Positions 1-7,496 of a stretch of DNA of 54,759 bases are shown here, in pieces. The notes beneath the pieces were generated by a model, which saw nothing but the letters and a program-made list of their open reading frames with translations, searched no databases and was not told the origin of the DNA. Source of the DNA: Bacillota bacterium (GTDB lineage Bacteria; Bacillota; Sulfobacillia; Fermentithermobacillales; Fermentithermobacillaceae); contig DUVI01000055.1 of the NCBI GenBank assembly GCA_012841065.1, forward strand, positions 1 to 54,759, given 5' to 3'. The position numbers and the translations under genes are program-made. Within the stretch, counting starts at the first letter, position 1; the number at the start of each line of letters is the position of its first letter.

Positions 1-2
1 TG

Positions 3-305
3 GGGAGGTCTCTGCCTGAAGAATCCCTGGAGGGCAATGTGGTCACGCAAGTCAGGGCCTCAAGCCCTGCCCCGGGCCCGGAGCAAGTGTACGACAACAG
101 GGAATTGCGGGAAATACTAGAAGGCGCGATTGGGCAGTTGGATGAAGGTTACCGTGAACTCATAATACTCTTTCACTTGGAAGGGTTGTCCATCAAAGAA
201 TGTTCAGAGATAACCGGGCTAAAGGGCACTGTTATCAAGAACAGGCTGTACAGGGGACGCCAGGCGCTGAGAAAAATCCTTCAGGAGAATGGTTTTGAGT
301 GGTGA
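3..305 (+). CDS. ECF-type RNA polymerase sigma factor, C-terminal part (5' end outside window)
   Basis: The reading frame is open from the left edge, so this is the 3' part of a longer gene. The visible protein starts in a Pro/Ser-rich linker (SSPAPGPEQ), followed by a sigma-70 region 4 helix-turn-helix: helices around ELREILEGAIGQLDEGYREL, then LSIKECSEITGL and VIKNRLYRGRQAL, the usual -35 recognition segment of extracytoplasmic-function sigma factors. Region 2 is not in the window. The next gene, 26 bp downstream on the same strand, encodes a membrane protein with an anti-sigma zinc-finger motif, the usual ECF partner arrangement. The GTG at 39 is internal to the linker and is not the likely start. 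The target regulon cannot be read from here; the PspC and LiaF-like neighbours suggest envelope stress (inference). Confidence 0.85.
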   Translation, partial: GRSLPEESLEGNVVTQVRASSPAPGPEQVYDNRELREILEGAIGQLDEGYRELIILFHLEGLSIKECSEITGLKGTVIKNRLYRGRQALRKILQENGFEW

Positions 306-331
306 CCTCACTGCTTTCTTGACAGGAAGGT

Positions 332-973
332 ATGGAGGTGGATTGGGTGGGTGCTGCCGGTTGTCCTGGCCAGACCGAAATTGAAGCTTATTATTACGGG
401 TACCTATCACCGGTGAAGTCCCGGTTCATAAGGTATCATGTGACCAGGTGTGTCCAATGCCAGACGCGGCTTGAGGAAATAGAACGTTTCCATCAACTTC
501 TGAGTGGCATCCCTCTTGAGGAGCCTCCACCGGAACTGTGCAGCCGGATCATCGAGTCGGTTCGAGATACACAAGCCCACATGGAGACAGGCAAGGGCTG
601 GGCGTTATGGCCCTTGTTTGGCGAAGGTGTGTTTCCGGTTAGAATCCGGTGGGCTGCCAGCGCCGTCCTAATCTTGCTAAACTTCCTGTTTTATCAGTGG
701 TTCACGCTGGACAGGGGGCTTTTCGGCCCCGGGACTTACATCCTTGGCTGGGCTGACCTCAGGTTCATATATGAACATCTCGTATCAGGAGCCTTATGGG
801 CCAATCTAAAGCACATTCTGGTTGCATTAGAGGCAGACGGCCTGTTCGTTCTGGAAATCATAGGCAACGTATTACCAGGTTGGCTTCCAAACGTATTAAT
901 TCTTACCGGAGTCGTTCTGGTGGTATGGGTAGCTCATTTAGCGGTATCTCGAAGTGAGGTAAGAAGGTCATGA
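332..973 (+). CDS. Anti-sigma factor, zinc-finger (zf-HC2-like) membrane protein
   Basis: 213 residues. The N-terminal third has the spacing of a ZAS/zf-HC2 anti-sigma zinc finger: an acidic-aromatic helix (EIEAYYYGYLSP) followed by H-x3-C-x2-C (HVTRCVQC, residues about 36-43). Hydrophobic membrane segments follow at about residues 108-125 and near the C terminus (about 183-203), so the finger would sit in the cytosol holding the upstream ECF sigma factor while the rest spans the membrane. It lies just after the sigma gene and overlaps the start of the PspC gene by 4 bp (ATGA), indicating one operon. The extracytoplasmic part does not resemble a known sensor domain, so the inducing signal is unknown. 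Confidence 0.75.
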   Translation: MEVDWVGAAGCPGQTEIEAYYYGYLSPVKSRFIRYHVTRCVQCQTRLEEIERFHQLLSGIPLEEPPPELCSRIIESVRDTQAHMETGKGWALWPLFGEGVFPVRIRWAASAVLILLNFLFYQWFTLDRGLFGPGTYILGWADLRFIYEHLVSGALWANLKHILVALEADGLFVLEIIGNVLPGWLPNVLILTGVVLVVWVAHLAVSRSEVRRS

Positions 974-1689
974 AGAAACTGTATAGATCAAGAAGACTTA
1001 GGGTCATAGGCGGAGTGGCAGGAGGGCTCAGCGAGTATTTTGACGTTGATGTTACGCTGATCCGCTTGGCGATAGCCTTGCTTACGGTGATGACTCCAAA
1101 TATCATATTGGCGTATTTCCTCGCTTGGATCATCATCCCCGAGGCTCCCAAGACGGAAGCATCGTCAGGAAAGACGGGTGCGCCGGCGCAGGTTGAGAGG
1201 CGGCAGGAGGAGGTTATTCCTACGCAGGAAAAGGAGGAAAGTGCGCTTTCTGCTGAACCCGGGTCCCAGACGGCGGGCGAAGGCCTTCCCCCCACTGCCG
1301 GTGAAATACTGGCTGCGGCCGGGATAGATCAGACACCGCCACCGGAAGGTGCGGATGTCCCGGAGCAGGCAGAACAGCTGACAAGTGAGCAAGCAGAGCG
1401 TGAGAAACCCGCAACTTGTGAAGGCGGGGAACCTGCAGCGGAACATACCGGGCACACACCAAACACACAAAGCAAGCCGGCAGTCCGGAGTGAAGAGGTA
1501 GACAGGAACAAGCAATTCTTTGGGTATCTGTTTATCGCCATAGGAGCGGTGTATCTTTTCAAGAGATATATGCCTTCCTATTCCTTCTGGTTCAGTCTCC
1601 CTGTGAAATTCATCAAGACGTGGTGGCCGGTTGTAATCATCCTGATAGGTGTGGCCATCGTTCTGAGCGTAGTAAGGAGGGACTCTTGA
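970..1689 (+). CDS. PspC domain membrane protein with a long acidic linker
   Basis: 239 residues. Residues 1-60 form a PspC domain: a basic N terminus (KKLYRSRRLRVIGGVAGGL), the conserved G-V-x-G-G-L-x-E-Y-F/L pattern, and a hydrophobic hairpin ending in WIIIPEAP. PspC domains are membrane components of phage-shock/envelope-stress responses. A poorly conserved Glu/Ala/Pro/Thr-rich linker of about 110 residues follows, probably disordered, then a second hydrophobic region (about 180-235) with two membrane helices around a K-T-W-W-P motif as found in LiaF-type proteins. It overlaps the anti-sigma gene by 4 bp and is followed after 3 bp by another LiaF-like gene, so the set is probably co-transcribed and may feed membrane damage to the sigma factor (inference). 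Confidence 0.8.
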   Translation: MKKLYRSRRLRVIGGVAGGLSEYFDVDVTLIRLAIALLTVMTPNIILAYFLAWIIIPEAPKTEASSGKTGAPAQVERRQEEVIPTQEKEESALSAEPGSQTAGEGLPPTAGEILAAAGIDQTPPPEGADVPEQAEQLTSEQAEREKPATCEGGEPAAEHTGHTPNTQSKPAVRSEEVDRNKQFFGYLFIAIGAVYLFKRYMPSYSFWFSLPVKFIKTWWPVVIILIGVAIVLSVVRRDS

Positions 1690-1692
1690 GCC

Positions 1693-2640
1693 ATGACCAA
1701 CCGAGTGATAAACGGAATCCTGGTTATAGTCATAGGTATTGTGCTCCTCATGAACACTACAGGTTACCTGCCCTGGTCGGTATGGGATGCGTTGATACAG
1801 TACTGGCCCCTGATTGTCATAGGTTTGGGAGTACAGATCGCGTTTTCAAAATGGCGTATCCCCGGAATTGCTCTGGCCCTCATTCTGGCATTGGTACTGT
1901 CAGTCATGTATCCGTTCCCGAGTTCGGCAGGCTGGCCTACGATGATGTGGTTCCCGAAACAAGGGGGATCCGATGCGCCCTTACAAGGCTCTAAGCAAAT
2001 AGAGATCCCCCTTGATCCGGGGGTATCCAAGCTGGATGTGAGATTGGTGGCTCCTTCACTGGACGTGCAGACCCGGGGCGACACAGGCCTGAGCGTGCCA
2101 GAGTCTGAGTACGCCATAATGGGACATCTGGCTTGGGACCGGCATGAACCCTCGGTTGAGAGTATTGCGCGACATGACGGGTCCACCGTTCAAACTACTA
2201 TAGCTTCGCCTGTGAGAGATGGAACAAATGCAGGCAAGCAGGAATGGGACTTGCGGTTTCATCCATCACTCACCACAGGGATTAAGGTAACCGCCGGAGC
2301 CGCCGATCTCCGGTTTGATCTGGTCTCGTCTTATGTTGAGTCCTTTGACGTATCGGCTGGAGTAGCTGATGTGGAGATAGATTTCGGATTGAGCGGCCAA
2401 CACTCGGTCATTGAGATCGCGGCAGGTGTGGCCAATGTGGAACTGTTTGTACCTGAGTCAGCCGGCATCAAGGTCACCGTTTCCGCTCCTCCTTTGGTAA
2501 CCCGTATCAGGACTGATGACCTCGGACTTATCAAGCAAGGTAATTCGTGGATTTCAGAAGATTTTTCCGATGCTGTCACCAAGATTGAAGTCAACATTTC
2601 ATGTGGGGCAGGTACTGTCCATATCAAGAAATCCCGTTGA
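1693..2640 (+). CDS. LiaF-like membrane protein with toastrack-type C-terminal domain
   Basis: 315 residues. The N terminus has two to three short hydrophobic helices in the LiaI/LiaF style (around IVIGIVLLMNTTGYLPW and YWPLIVIGLGVQIAF, with the typical Y/W-W-P motif). The remainder is beta-rich with repeating short strands (KVTAGAADLRFDL, SAGVADVEIDFG, EIAAGVANVELFVP), typical of the right-handed toastrack/DUF2154-like domain in LiaF and related envelope-stress proteins. The ATG at 1693 follows an AAGGAGGG site at 1674-1681. As the last gene of the operon beginning with the ECF sigma factor, it probably works with the PspC protein at the membrane. Which antibiotic or stress it answers is not visible. 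Confidence 0.7.
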   Translation: MTNRVINGILVIVIGIVLLMNTTGYLPWSVWDALIQYWPLIVIGLGVQIAFSKWRIPGIALALILALVLSVMYPFPSSAGWPTMMWFPKQGGSDAPLQGSKQIEIPLDPGVSKLDVRLVAPSLDVQTRGDTGLSVPESEYAIMGHLAWDRHEPSVESIARHDGSTVQTTIASPVRDGTNAGKQEWDLRFHPSLTTGIKVTAGAADLRFDLVSSYVESFDVSAGVADVEIDFGLSGQHSVIEIAAGVANVELFVPESAGIKVTVSAPPLVTRIRTDDLGLIKQGNSWISEDFSDAVTKIEVNISCGAGTVHIKKSR

Positions 2641-2830
2641 CGCTATTGCCTGATTTGCTGCCTGGACTCCGGGCGTGGTAGTGAGCATATTCGCGGGCCT
2701 GGCCGCGGCCCTACATTGTTTTCCCAACCTCTGATTATTTTGCCGCCTGAGTGGTTATATTACGTTAAGAGATTTTGGGATATGCTTCCAGAGCTATCCA
2801 ACCAGTAACGATGCCGAAGGTGGCAGACTC

Positions 2831-5116
2831 ATGCAGATAGGAGTTCCAAGGGTTCTTAGTTTTTACTATCTTTTTCCCTTGTACAGGACTTTTCTGAGCA
2901 GATTGGGGATAGACTTCATCGAAACCCCCGCGTCGGTAGCGAAAGACCTGGACAACTTGAGGTTGTGCCCGACTGACGAACCATGCATTTCGGTGAAGAT
3001 GGCCTTTGCCCATTCGGCAACCTTGCTATCCAAAGATGTGGACGCTCTGTTTGTGCCATCGGTGGTTTCACTGGAACCGGATAACTACTGTTGCCCCAAG
3101 ATGATGGGCTTGCCCTCGATGCTCAAGGCCGGGTTTGAACTCCCTTACTCCAGGATCATAAGCCCTGTGATTGACGTGAAAGACCGTCCGCGCACCTGGG
3201 AGTCTACCTGGGTTGATGCCGGCAGGCAAATGGGAGTAACCGATGACAGGCGGATCAGGGATGCCCTCAGGCAGGCGATTGCAGCTTGGAGGCAGGCAGA
3301 GCAGGATATGCACCGGTGTGGAATTCCGCTTAGACGTATGCTGGATGATTGGAACGCAAAAGGTTCGCCTGCAGGTTCAGTTCCTACACAACCGTCCTGG
3401 GACAGGACATCCGGGCTGCGGAGCCATGTGAGTGACTTCAGCAACTCTACTGCGGTAATGGGCCACGCGTATCTAATTAACGACCTGTTTGGCCATACGA
3501 TCATCAAATACGTGTCTGCTTACGGCCCGGTGATCCTGCCTGAGATGATTTCCAGGGACAACTCCCGTGAGCACCTTAAGACCATTTTTGAAGGCGAGAA
3601 AATGTGGACCAATGAGGGCCACATACTCGGTTCTTGTCTGTATCTCATCCGGAACCGGAAGGTCGGCAGGATCATACTGGTGACGGCGTTTGCGTGCGGC
3701 CCTTTCTCGATTATCGAAAACTATGTTTTGTCGGAAGCCGAAAACCACGGAATCCCGGTCCTTTATTTGTGTGTGGACGAACACACAGGGGAGGCGGGCC
3801 TAATCACAAGGCTTGAAGCTTTCATCGATTCATGTAAATCCAGGGAGTTACGTAGATCCGGGGACTCAGCCAAGCCTAGGGAGCCGGTCGGGTCATGGGA
3901 CGCCGGCGGGGCCTGTGAGAGTTCAAACCGGACGGCGGACGGCAGTCGTACTGTTGCTCCAATGGCATCCGGCACGGCTGGATCCCCTGTGGGGATCGTT
4001 ACCATGGGCAACCTTGACATATCGTTGTCTGCGCTTATGAAGGAGTTCGGGGTAGATGCCAAGATTCCCCAAGCCCTGTCTGAAGACATAGTGAATGCGG
4101 GAAAAGAGTTGGCTCCTGAGTTTATCTGTTACCCCATGGTGGTGCTTTTAGGCCAGATGCGTGCTCTGATCAACCAAGGGGTATCCCTGATAATCATGGT
4201 TCAGGGAAAGGGCAAGTGCAGGTTGGGTTGGTATGCCCAGGTCATGGAGAAAATCCTGCGCCGGGCCGGGTATCCCGTAAGAGTACTCGCCTTTGATTCC
4301 CCGTTTCCCTTAAGAGTCCGTGGGCGTCAGTTCTTCGAAACATGGAAGCAGATCGTGGGTGTGCCCAAGTTAACAACAATTATCCGGGCTGTAACGTTGA
4401 CTCTCCAAAAGCAAGCTCTTGTTGACAGTTCCCAGGACATCTTAAGGGAAGTAAGGGCAAGGGAGCAGGTAAGGGGTACCGGCGACAAGAGGTACAGGGT
4501 GTTCTTGAAGGACTTGGAGAAAGCTACGGGCCTGGCCGGGGCAAGACAAGCTTTCCACAGGTACAGGCGGGATATGAAAAGCATTCCTATTACAGACCAA
4601 GATCCGCTCAAAGTAGCCTTGGCCGGGGAAATCTATGTGGTGAACGAACCCTTCGTGAACAAAGACGTGGAAAAGATGCTGGGTTCGTTTGAACACAGGG
4701 TTAGGGTATACCGGACGCTGGATGTTACCAACTGGCTGAATTGCCATGTCTTCAAGGCCCCCGGGGCGCTTACGGAGTACCGGAGGACGGCAGAAGCCGC
4801 CTCAGACTATCTTCCGGTGGATGTCGGCGGGCACGGACAGGAATCGGTGGGCGAAGCGGTGCGTGCCCGCATGTCCGGTATGGACGGCGTGCTTCACCTG
4901 TTTCCGTTTACGTGTATGCCTGAAATAATTGCCCAGAGCATTCTGGTCAAAGTATCCAACGAACTGGATATTCCCGTACTGTCCCTGATGATTTCAGAAC
5001 AAACGGGTGTGGCAGGGTTGCGCACCCGGCTCGAAGCTTTCTGTGACATGTTGGAGGGCAGAAGGAAGAGGTTTGGCAACTACTTAACCGGCAAGGAGCG
5101 ACATGCAGGCTTATGA
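2831..5116 (+). CDS. HgdB/DUF2229-type 2-hydroxyacyl-CoA dehydratase-related protein, two-module
   Basis: 761 residues. The protein belongs to the large family linked to 2-hydroxyglutaryl-CoA dehydratase activases (DUF2229/HgdB-like). The N-terminal module begins IGVPRVLSFYYLFPLY and has conserved cysteines (LCPTDEPC, NYCCPKMMG) that could carry an iron-sulphur cluster. Each half ends with a near-identical signature: EHTGEAGLITRLEAF at about residues 318-332 and EQTGVAGLRTRLEAF at about 724-738. A low-complexity linker (about 340-380) joins them, so the protein reads as two related modules in tandem. The activase gene follows with a 4-bp overlap (ATGA), so the pair is translated together and probably forms an ATP-driven electron-transfer system. 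The substrate is unknown; these proteins are common in anaerobes and few have been assayed. Confidence 0.75.
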   Translation: MQIGVPRVLSFYYLFPLYRTFLSRLGIDFIETPASVAKDLDNLRLCPTDEPCISVKMAFAHSATLLSKDVDALFVPSVVSLEPDNYCCPKMMGLPSMLKAGFELPYSRIISPVIDVKDRPRTWESTWVDAGRQMGVTDDRRIRDALRQAIAAWRQAEQDMHRCGIPLRRMLDDWNAKGSPAGSVPTQPSWDRTSGLRSHVSDFSNSTAVMGHAYLINDLFGHTIIKYVSAYGPVILPEMISRDNSREHLKTIFEGEKMWTNEGHILGSCLYLIRNRKVGRIILVTAFACGPFSIIENYVLSEAENHGIPVLYLCVDEHTGEAGLITRLEAFIDSCKSRELRRSGDSAKPREPVGSWDAGGACESSNRTADGSRTVAPMASGTAGSPVGIVTMGNLDISLSALMKEFGVDAKIPQALSEDIVNAGKELAPEFICYPMVVLLGQMRALINQGVSLIIMVQGKGKCRLGWYAQVMEKILRRAGYPVRVLAFDSPFPLRVRGRQFFETWKQIVGVPKLTTIIRAVTLTLQKQALVDSSQDILREVRAREQVRGTGDKRYRVFLKDLEKATGLAGARQAFHRYRRDMKSIPITDQDPLKVALAGEIYVVNEPFVNKDVEKMLGSFEHRVRVYRTLDVTNWLNCHVFKAPGALTEYRRTAEAASDYLPVDVGGHGQESVGEAVRARMSGMDGVLHLFPFTCMPEIIAQSILVKVSNELDIPVLSLMISEQTGVAGLRTRLEAFCDMLEGRRKRFGNYLTGKERHAGL

Positions 5117-6183
5117 CGGTAAAGCAAGTTATTGCCCCAAACCTGGCAAACAAGAACCTTACCAGAAGGCGCAAACACATATCTCCCCAAGGCAAGGGTA
5201 ATGCGGGAGATGCCCGGGAAACGGGCTCCCTTTTCTTGGGCGTGGACGTAGGCAGCGTGACCACTAAGATTGTTCTGATTTCCATTGACGGAAAGGTAGT
5301 ATTCGAGGAATACTTGCGCAACCAAGGAGGCCCGATTGCCGCGCTTCAAGAGGGATTCAGGATACTGCTCGGTGAGGGGCTGGTTGACTCCATAAGGATG
5401 GTGGGCACTACAGGTTCAGGCCGCGAGCTTGCGGCCGTGATTATCGGTGCCGATACTGTGAAGAATGAGATATCAAGCCATGCCAAAGCGGCGTCATTCA
5501 TGTTTCCTGATGTGGGCACTGTGATCGACATTGGCGGCCAGGATTCGAAAATCATCTTTTTCAAAGACGGATTTCCCGTAGGCTTCAATATGAACACGGT
5601 GTGTGCAGCAGGTACCGGTTCTTTCCTGGACCACCAGGCGTCAAGGCTGGGTGTAACCATAGAAGAGTTCGGTATGTTAGCGCTGGAATCCAGGTCCCCG
5701 TCTAGGATCGCCGGAAGGTGCGGTGTGTTTGCCGAATCAGACCTTATCCACAAGCAGCAGCTGGGATACAGGCGGGAAGACCTGATTGCCGGACTATGCC
5801 TTGCCCTTGCAACCAACTACATGACAAACGTTGCAAGAGGCCGGCCCATCAGGCCCAGGGTGTTGTTTCAAGGCGGAGTCGCAGCAAATGCAGGGATGTT
5901 GTGGGCGCTTGAACAGAAGATCGGGCTGGACATCACAGTGCCGCCCCACTTCAAAGTTATGGGAGCTTTGGGCGCAGCGCTATTTGCCCGGGACAAGTTT
6001 GTTGAAACAGGGGAACCCACCCGCTTCAGGCAAGTGGAAAAGATCGCATCCCTGGAAGCGCATACCATCGGGTTTGTGTGCGATGATTGCGGGAACGCGT
6101 GTGAGCTACAGGAGATCTTCATAGACGGCGTGATTTCAGCCAGATGGGGGTCGCGGTGCGGCAAATGGGATGATTTGATGTAA
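5113..6183 (+). CDS. Acyl-CoA dehydratase activase (HgdC/BadF-type ATPase)
   Basis: 356 residues, an ASKHA-fold ATPase of the BadF/BadG/HgdC family. The phosphate-1 loop is FLGVDVGSVTTKIVL (about 38-52), with GTTGSGRELAA and DIGGQDSKII further on. The two cysteines that hold the bridging [4Fe-4S] cluster in the HgdC homodimer are visible in NTVCAAGTGSFLDHQASRLG and in GRCGVFAESDLIHKQQ. Known relatives inject a low-potential electron into the dehydratase at the cost of ATP. A C-terminal extension adds further cysteines (CDDCGNAC and RCGKW), possibly a metal knuckle, as often seen in versions paired with DUF2229 proteins. The ATG overlaps the stop codon of the upstream gene. The physiological substrate of the pair is not evident. 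Confidence 0.85.
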   Translation: MTVKQVIAPNLANKNLTRRRKHISPQGKGNAGDARETGSLFLGVDVGSVTTKIVLISIDGKVVFEEYLRNQGGPIAALQEGFRILLGEGLVDSIRMVGTTGSGRELAAVIIGADTVKNEISSHAKAASFMFPDVGTVIDIGGQDSKIIFFKDGFPVGFNMNTVCAAGTGSFLDHQASRLGVTIEEFGMLALESRSPSRIAGRCGVFAESDLIHKQQLGYRREDLIAGLCLALATNYMTNVARGRPIRPRVLFQGGVAANAGMLWALEQKIGLDITVPPHFKVMGALGAALFARDKFVETGEPTRFRQVEKIASLEAHTIGFVCDDCGNACELQEIFIDGVISARWGSRCGKWDDLM

Positions 6184-6340
6184 GCCCGAAAAGGCTCTCA
6201 TCCAAACCTCCTGATGAATGCCCCGTCAACCTGTGATAAGATTAGCAGAGGAACAGAGTCGAAATGCCGCAGGTGAACATTGCTGCCAGCGAAGCGTAGT
6301 CCATCTGTTTTCATATAGTGTGTCATGCCGGAGGAAGGCC

Positions 6341-7495
6341 ATGCTCAAAATTGTACATACAGCTGATGTCCATGCAGGCAGACCCCTTTCATTTGAATTG
6401 GAGGAAGAACGCCGGTACATCAGGCGGCGCGAAGTAGAGACCGCGTTATGGCGGATAGTAGATTTCGTCAAAGAAGAAAACGCTCAAGTGCTGCTCATAG
6501 CAGGGGATATGTTTGAACACCTTTACGCCCGTCCATCGTGGGTGAAAGATGTAGCTCTATTGTTTTCCACTGTTCCTGAAACCAGGATATTCATATCGTC
6601 TGGCAACCATGATCCCCTGTTGCCTGATTCCTTGTATCACGGCGTAGATTGGCCTGAGAATGTCACAATCTTTGATTCTGCCTCGATTGGCAGGGTGTCA
6701 TTTGAGGCCAAGAGGATAGAGGTAGATGTGTACGGTCTGGGGTGGGGTGCTTTCGTCCAGCGGACCTCCTTGCTGAGGGGTTTCAAGGTGAAGCGCCCGG
6801 ACCGTTTCAATATTGTACTGCTCCACGCAGACCTGGCTGACCAATCGGTGTACCTGCCGGTCAAACAGGGCGATATTGCAGACTCAGGCGCAAATTATTT
6901 CGCCCTGGGCCACATCCATGTACCTATGGCCAGGAACATAGCCGGAACAACCGTGGTTTACCCGGGTTGCCCTGAACCCCTGGATTTTGGGGATGAAGGA
7001 CAACGGGGAGTGTACCTGGTTACCTGTACCGGGGACTCAGGGATTTCGGCCGAGTTTGTCCCCATGGCTTTGCGTACTGTGAGAGCGGCTCGCGTTGATC
7101 TCACGGGGCTTGACACCGGCGAGCAGGTGAGAAACGCCATTCTTTCAGTGGACAGCCCTGAAGCCAGGAAGAGGGATATATGGAAGGTAGCGCTTACCGG
7201 CAGGCTCAACCCTGAAATCGGGCTTGACTTGGTAGGCTTGCGCCACGAATTCGCCGGCGAGTTCTTCAGCCTTCGCCTGGAGCCCGAGTTTGTGATGGAT
7301 TACGACTTGGAACCACTAATAGCTCCCGAAAACCAAAGCCTTGAGGCCCGCTTTGTCAAAAGCCTTATGGAACTCAGGCGCCGTTCGGAACAGGAAGGCG
7401 ACACTCAGGCCGTAGACACCATTGTCCGGGCCATGTACTACGGCCTCGACGCGCTGAGGCTGGGTGAGATTATCACCAGAAGGAGGCTGGACTGA
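6341..7495 (+). CDS. SbcD/YhaO-type metallophosphoesterase, putative DNA repair nuclease
   Basis: 384 residues from ATG 6341, which is preceded by GGAGGAAGG; the frame is open further upstream (to 6218) but without family similarity. The calcineurin-like phosphoesterase motifs are in order: HTADVHAG (D-x-H), AGDMFEH (GD), SSGNHDP (GNHD) and LGHIHVP (GHxH), which bind two metal ions in Mre11/SbcD nucleases. The following gene, beginning 2 bp after the stop, encodes the partner ABC-type ATPase. The pair resembles Bacillus YhaO/YhaN more than classical SbcD/SbcC because the ATPase carries membrane-like segments. Likely role: processing DNA ends or hairpins with its partner, by family inference. 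Confidence 0.85.
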   Translation: MLKIVHTADVHAGRPLSFELEEERRYIRRREVETALWRIVDFVKEENAQVLLIAGDMFEHLYARPSWVKDVALLFSTVPETRIFISSGNHDPLLPDSLYHGVDWPENVTIFDSASIGRVSFEAKRIEVDVYGLGWGAFVQRTSLLRGFKVKRPDRFNIVLLHADLADQSVYLPVKQGDIADSGANYFALGHIHVPMARNIAGTTVVYPGCPEPLDFGDEGQRGVYLVTCTGDSGISAEFVPMALRTVRAARVDLTGLDTGEQVRNAILSVDSPEARKRDIWKVALTGRLNPEIGLDLVGLRHEFAGEFFSLRLEPEFVMDYDLEPLIAPENQSLEARFVKSLMELRRRSEQEGDTQAVDTIVRAMYYGLDALRLGEIITRRRLD

Positions 7496-7496
7496 A

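Noticed and set aside
6218-6340. N-terminal extension of the YhaO-like nuclease
   Set aside because: The strong ribosome site and the first conserved motif (HTADVH) both point to ATG 6341; the extension is not family-like.
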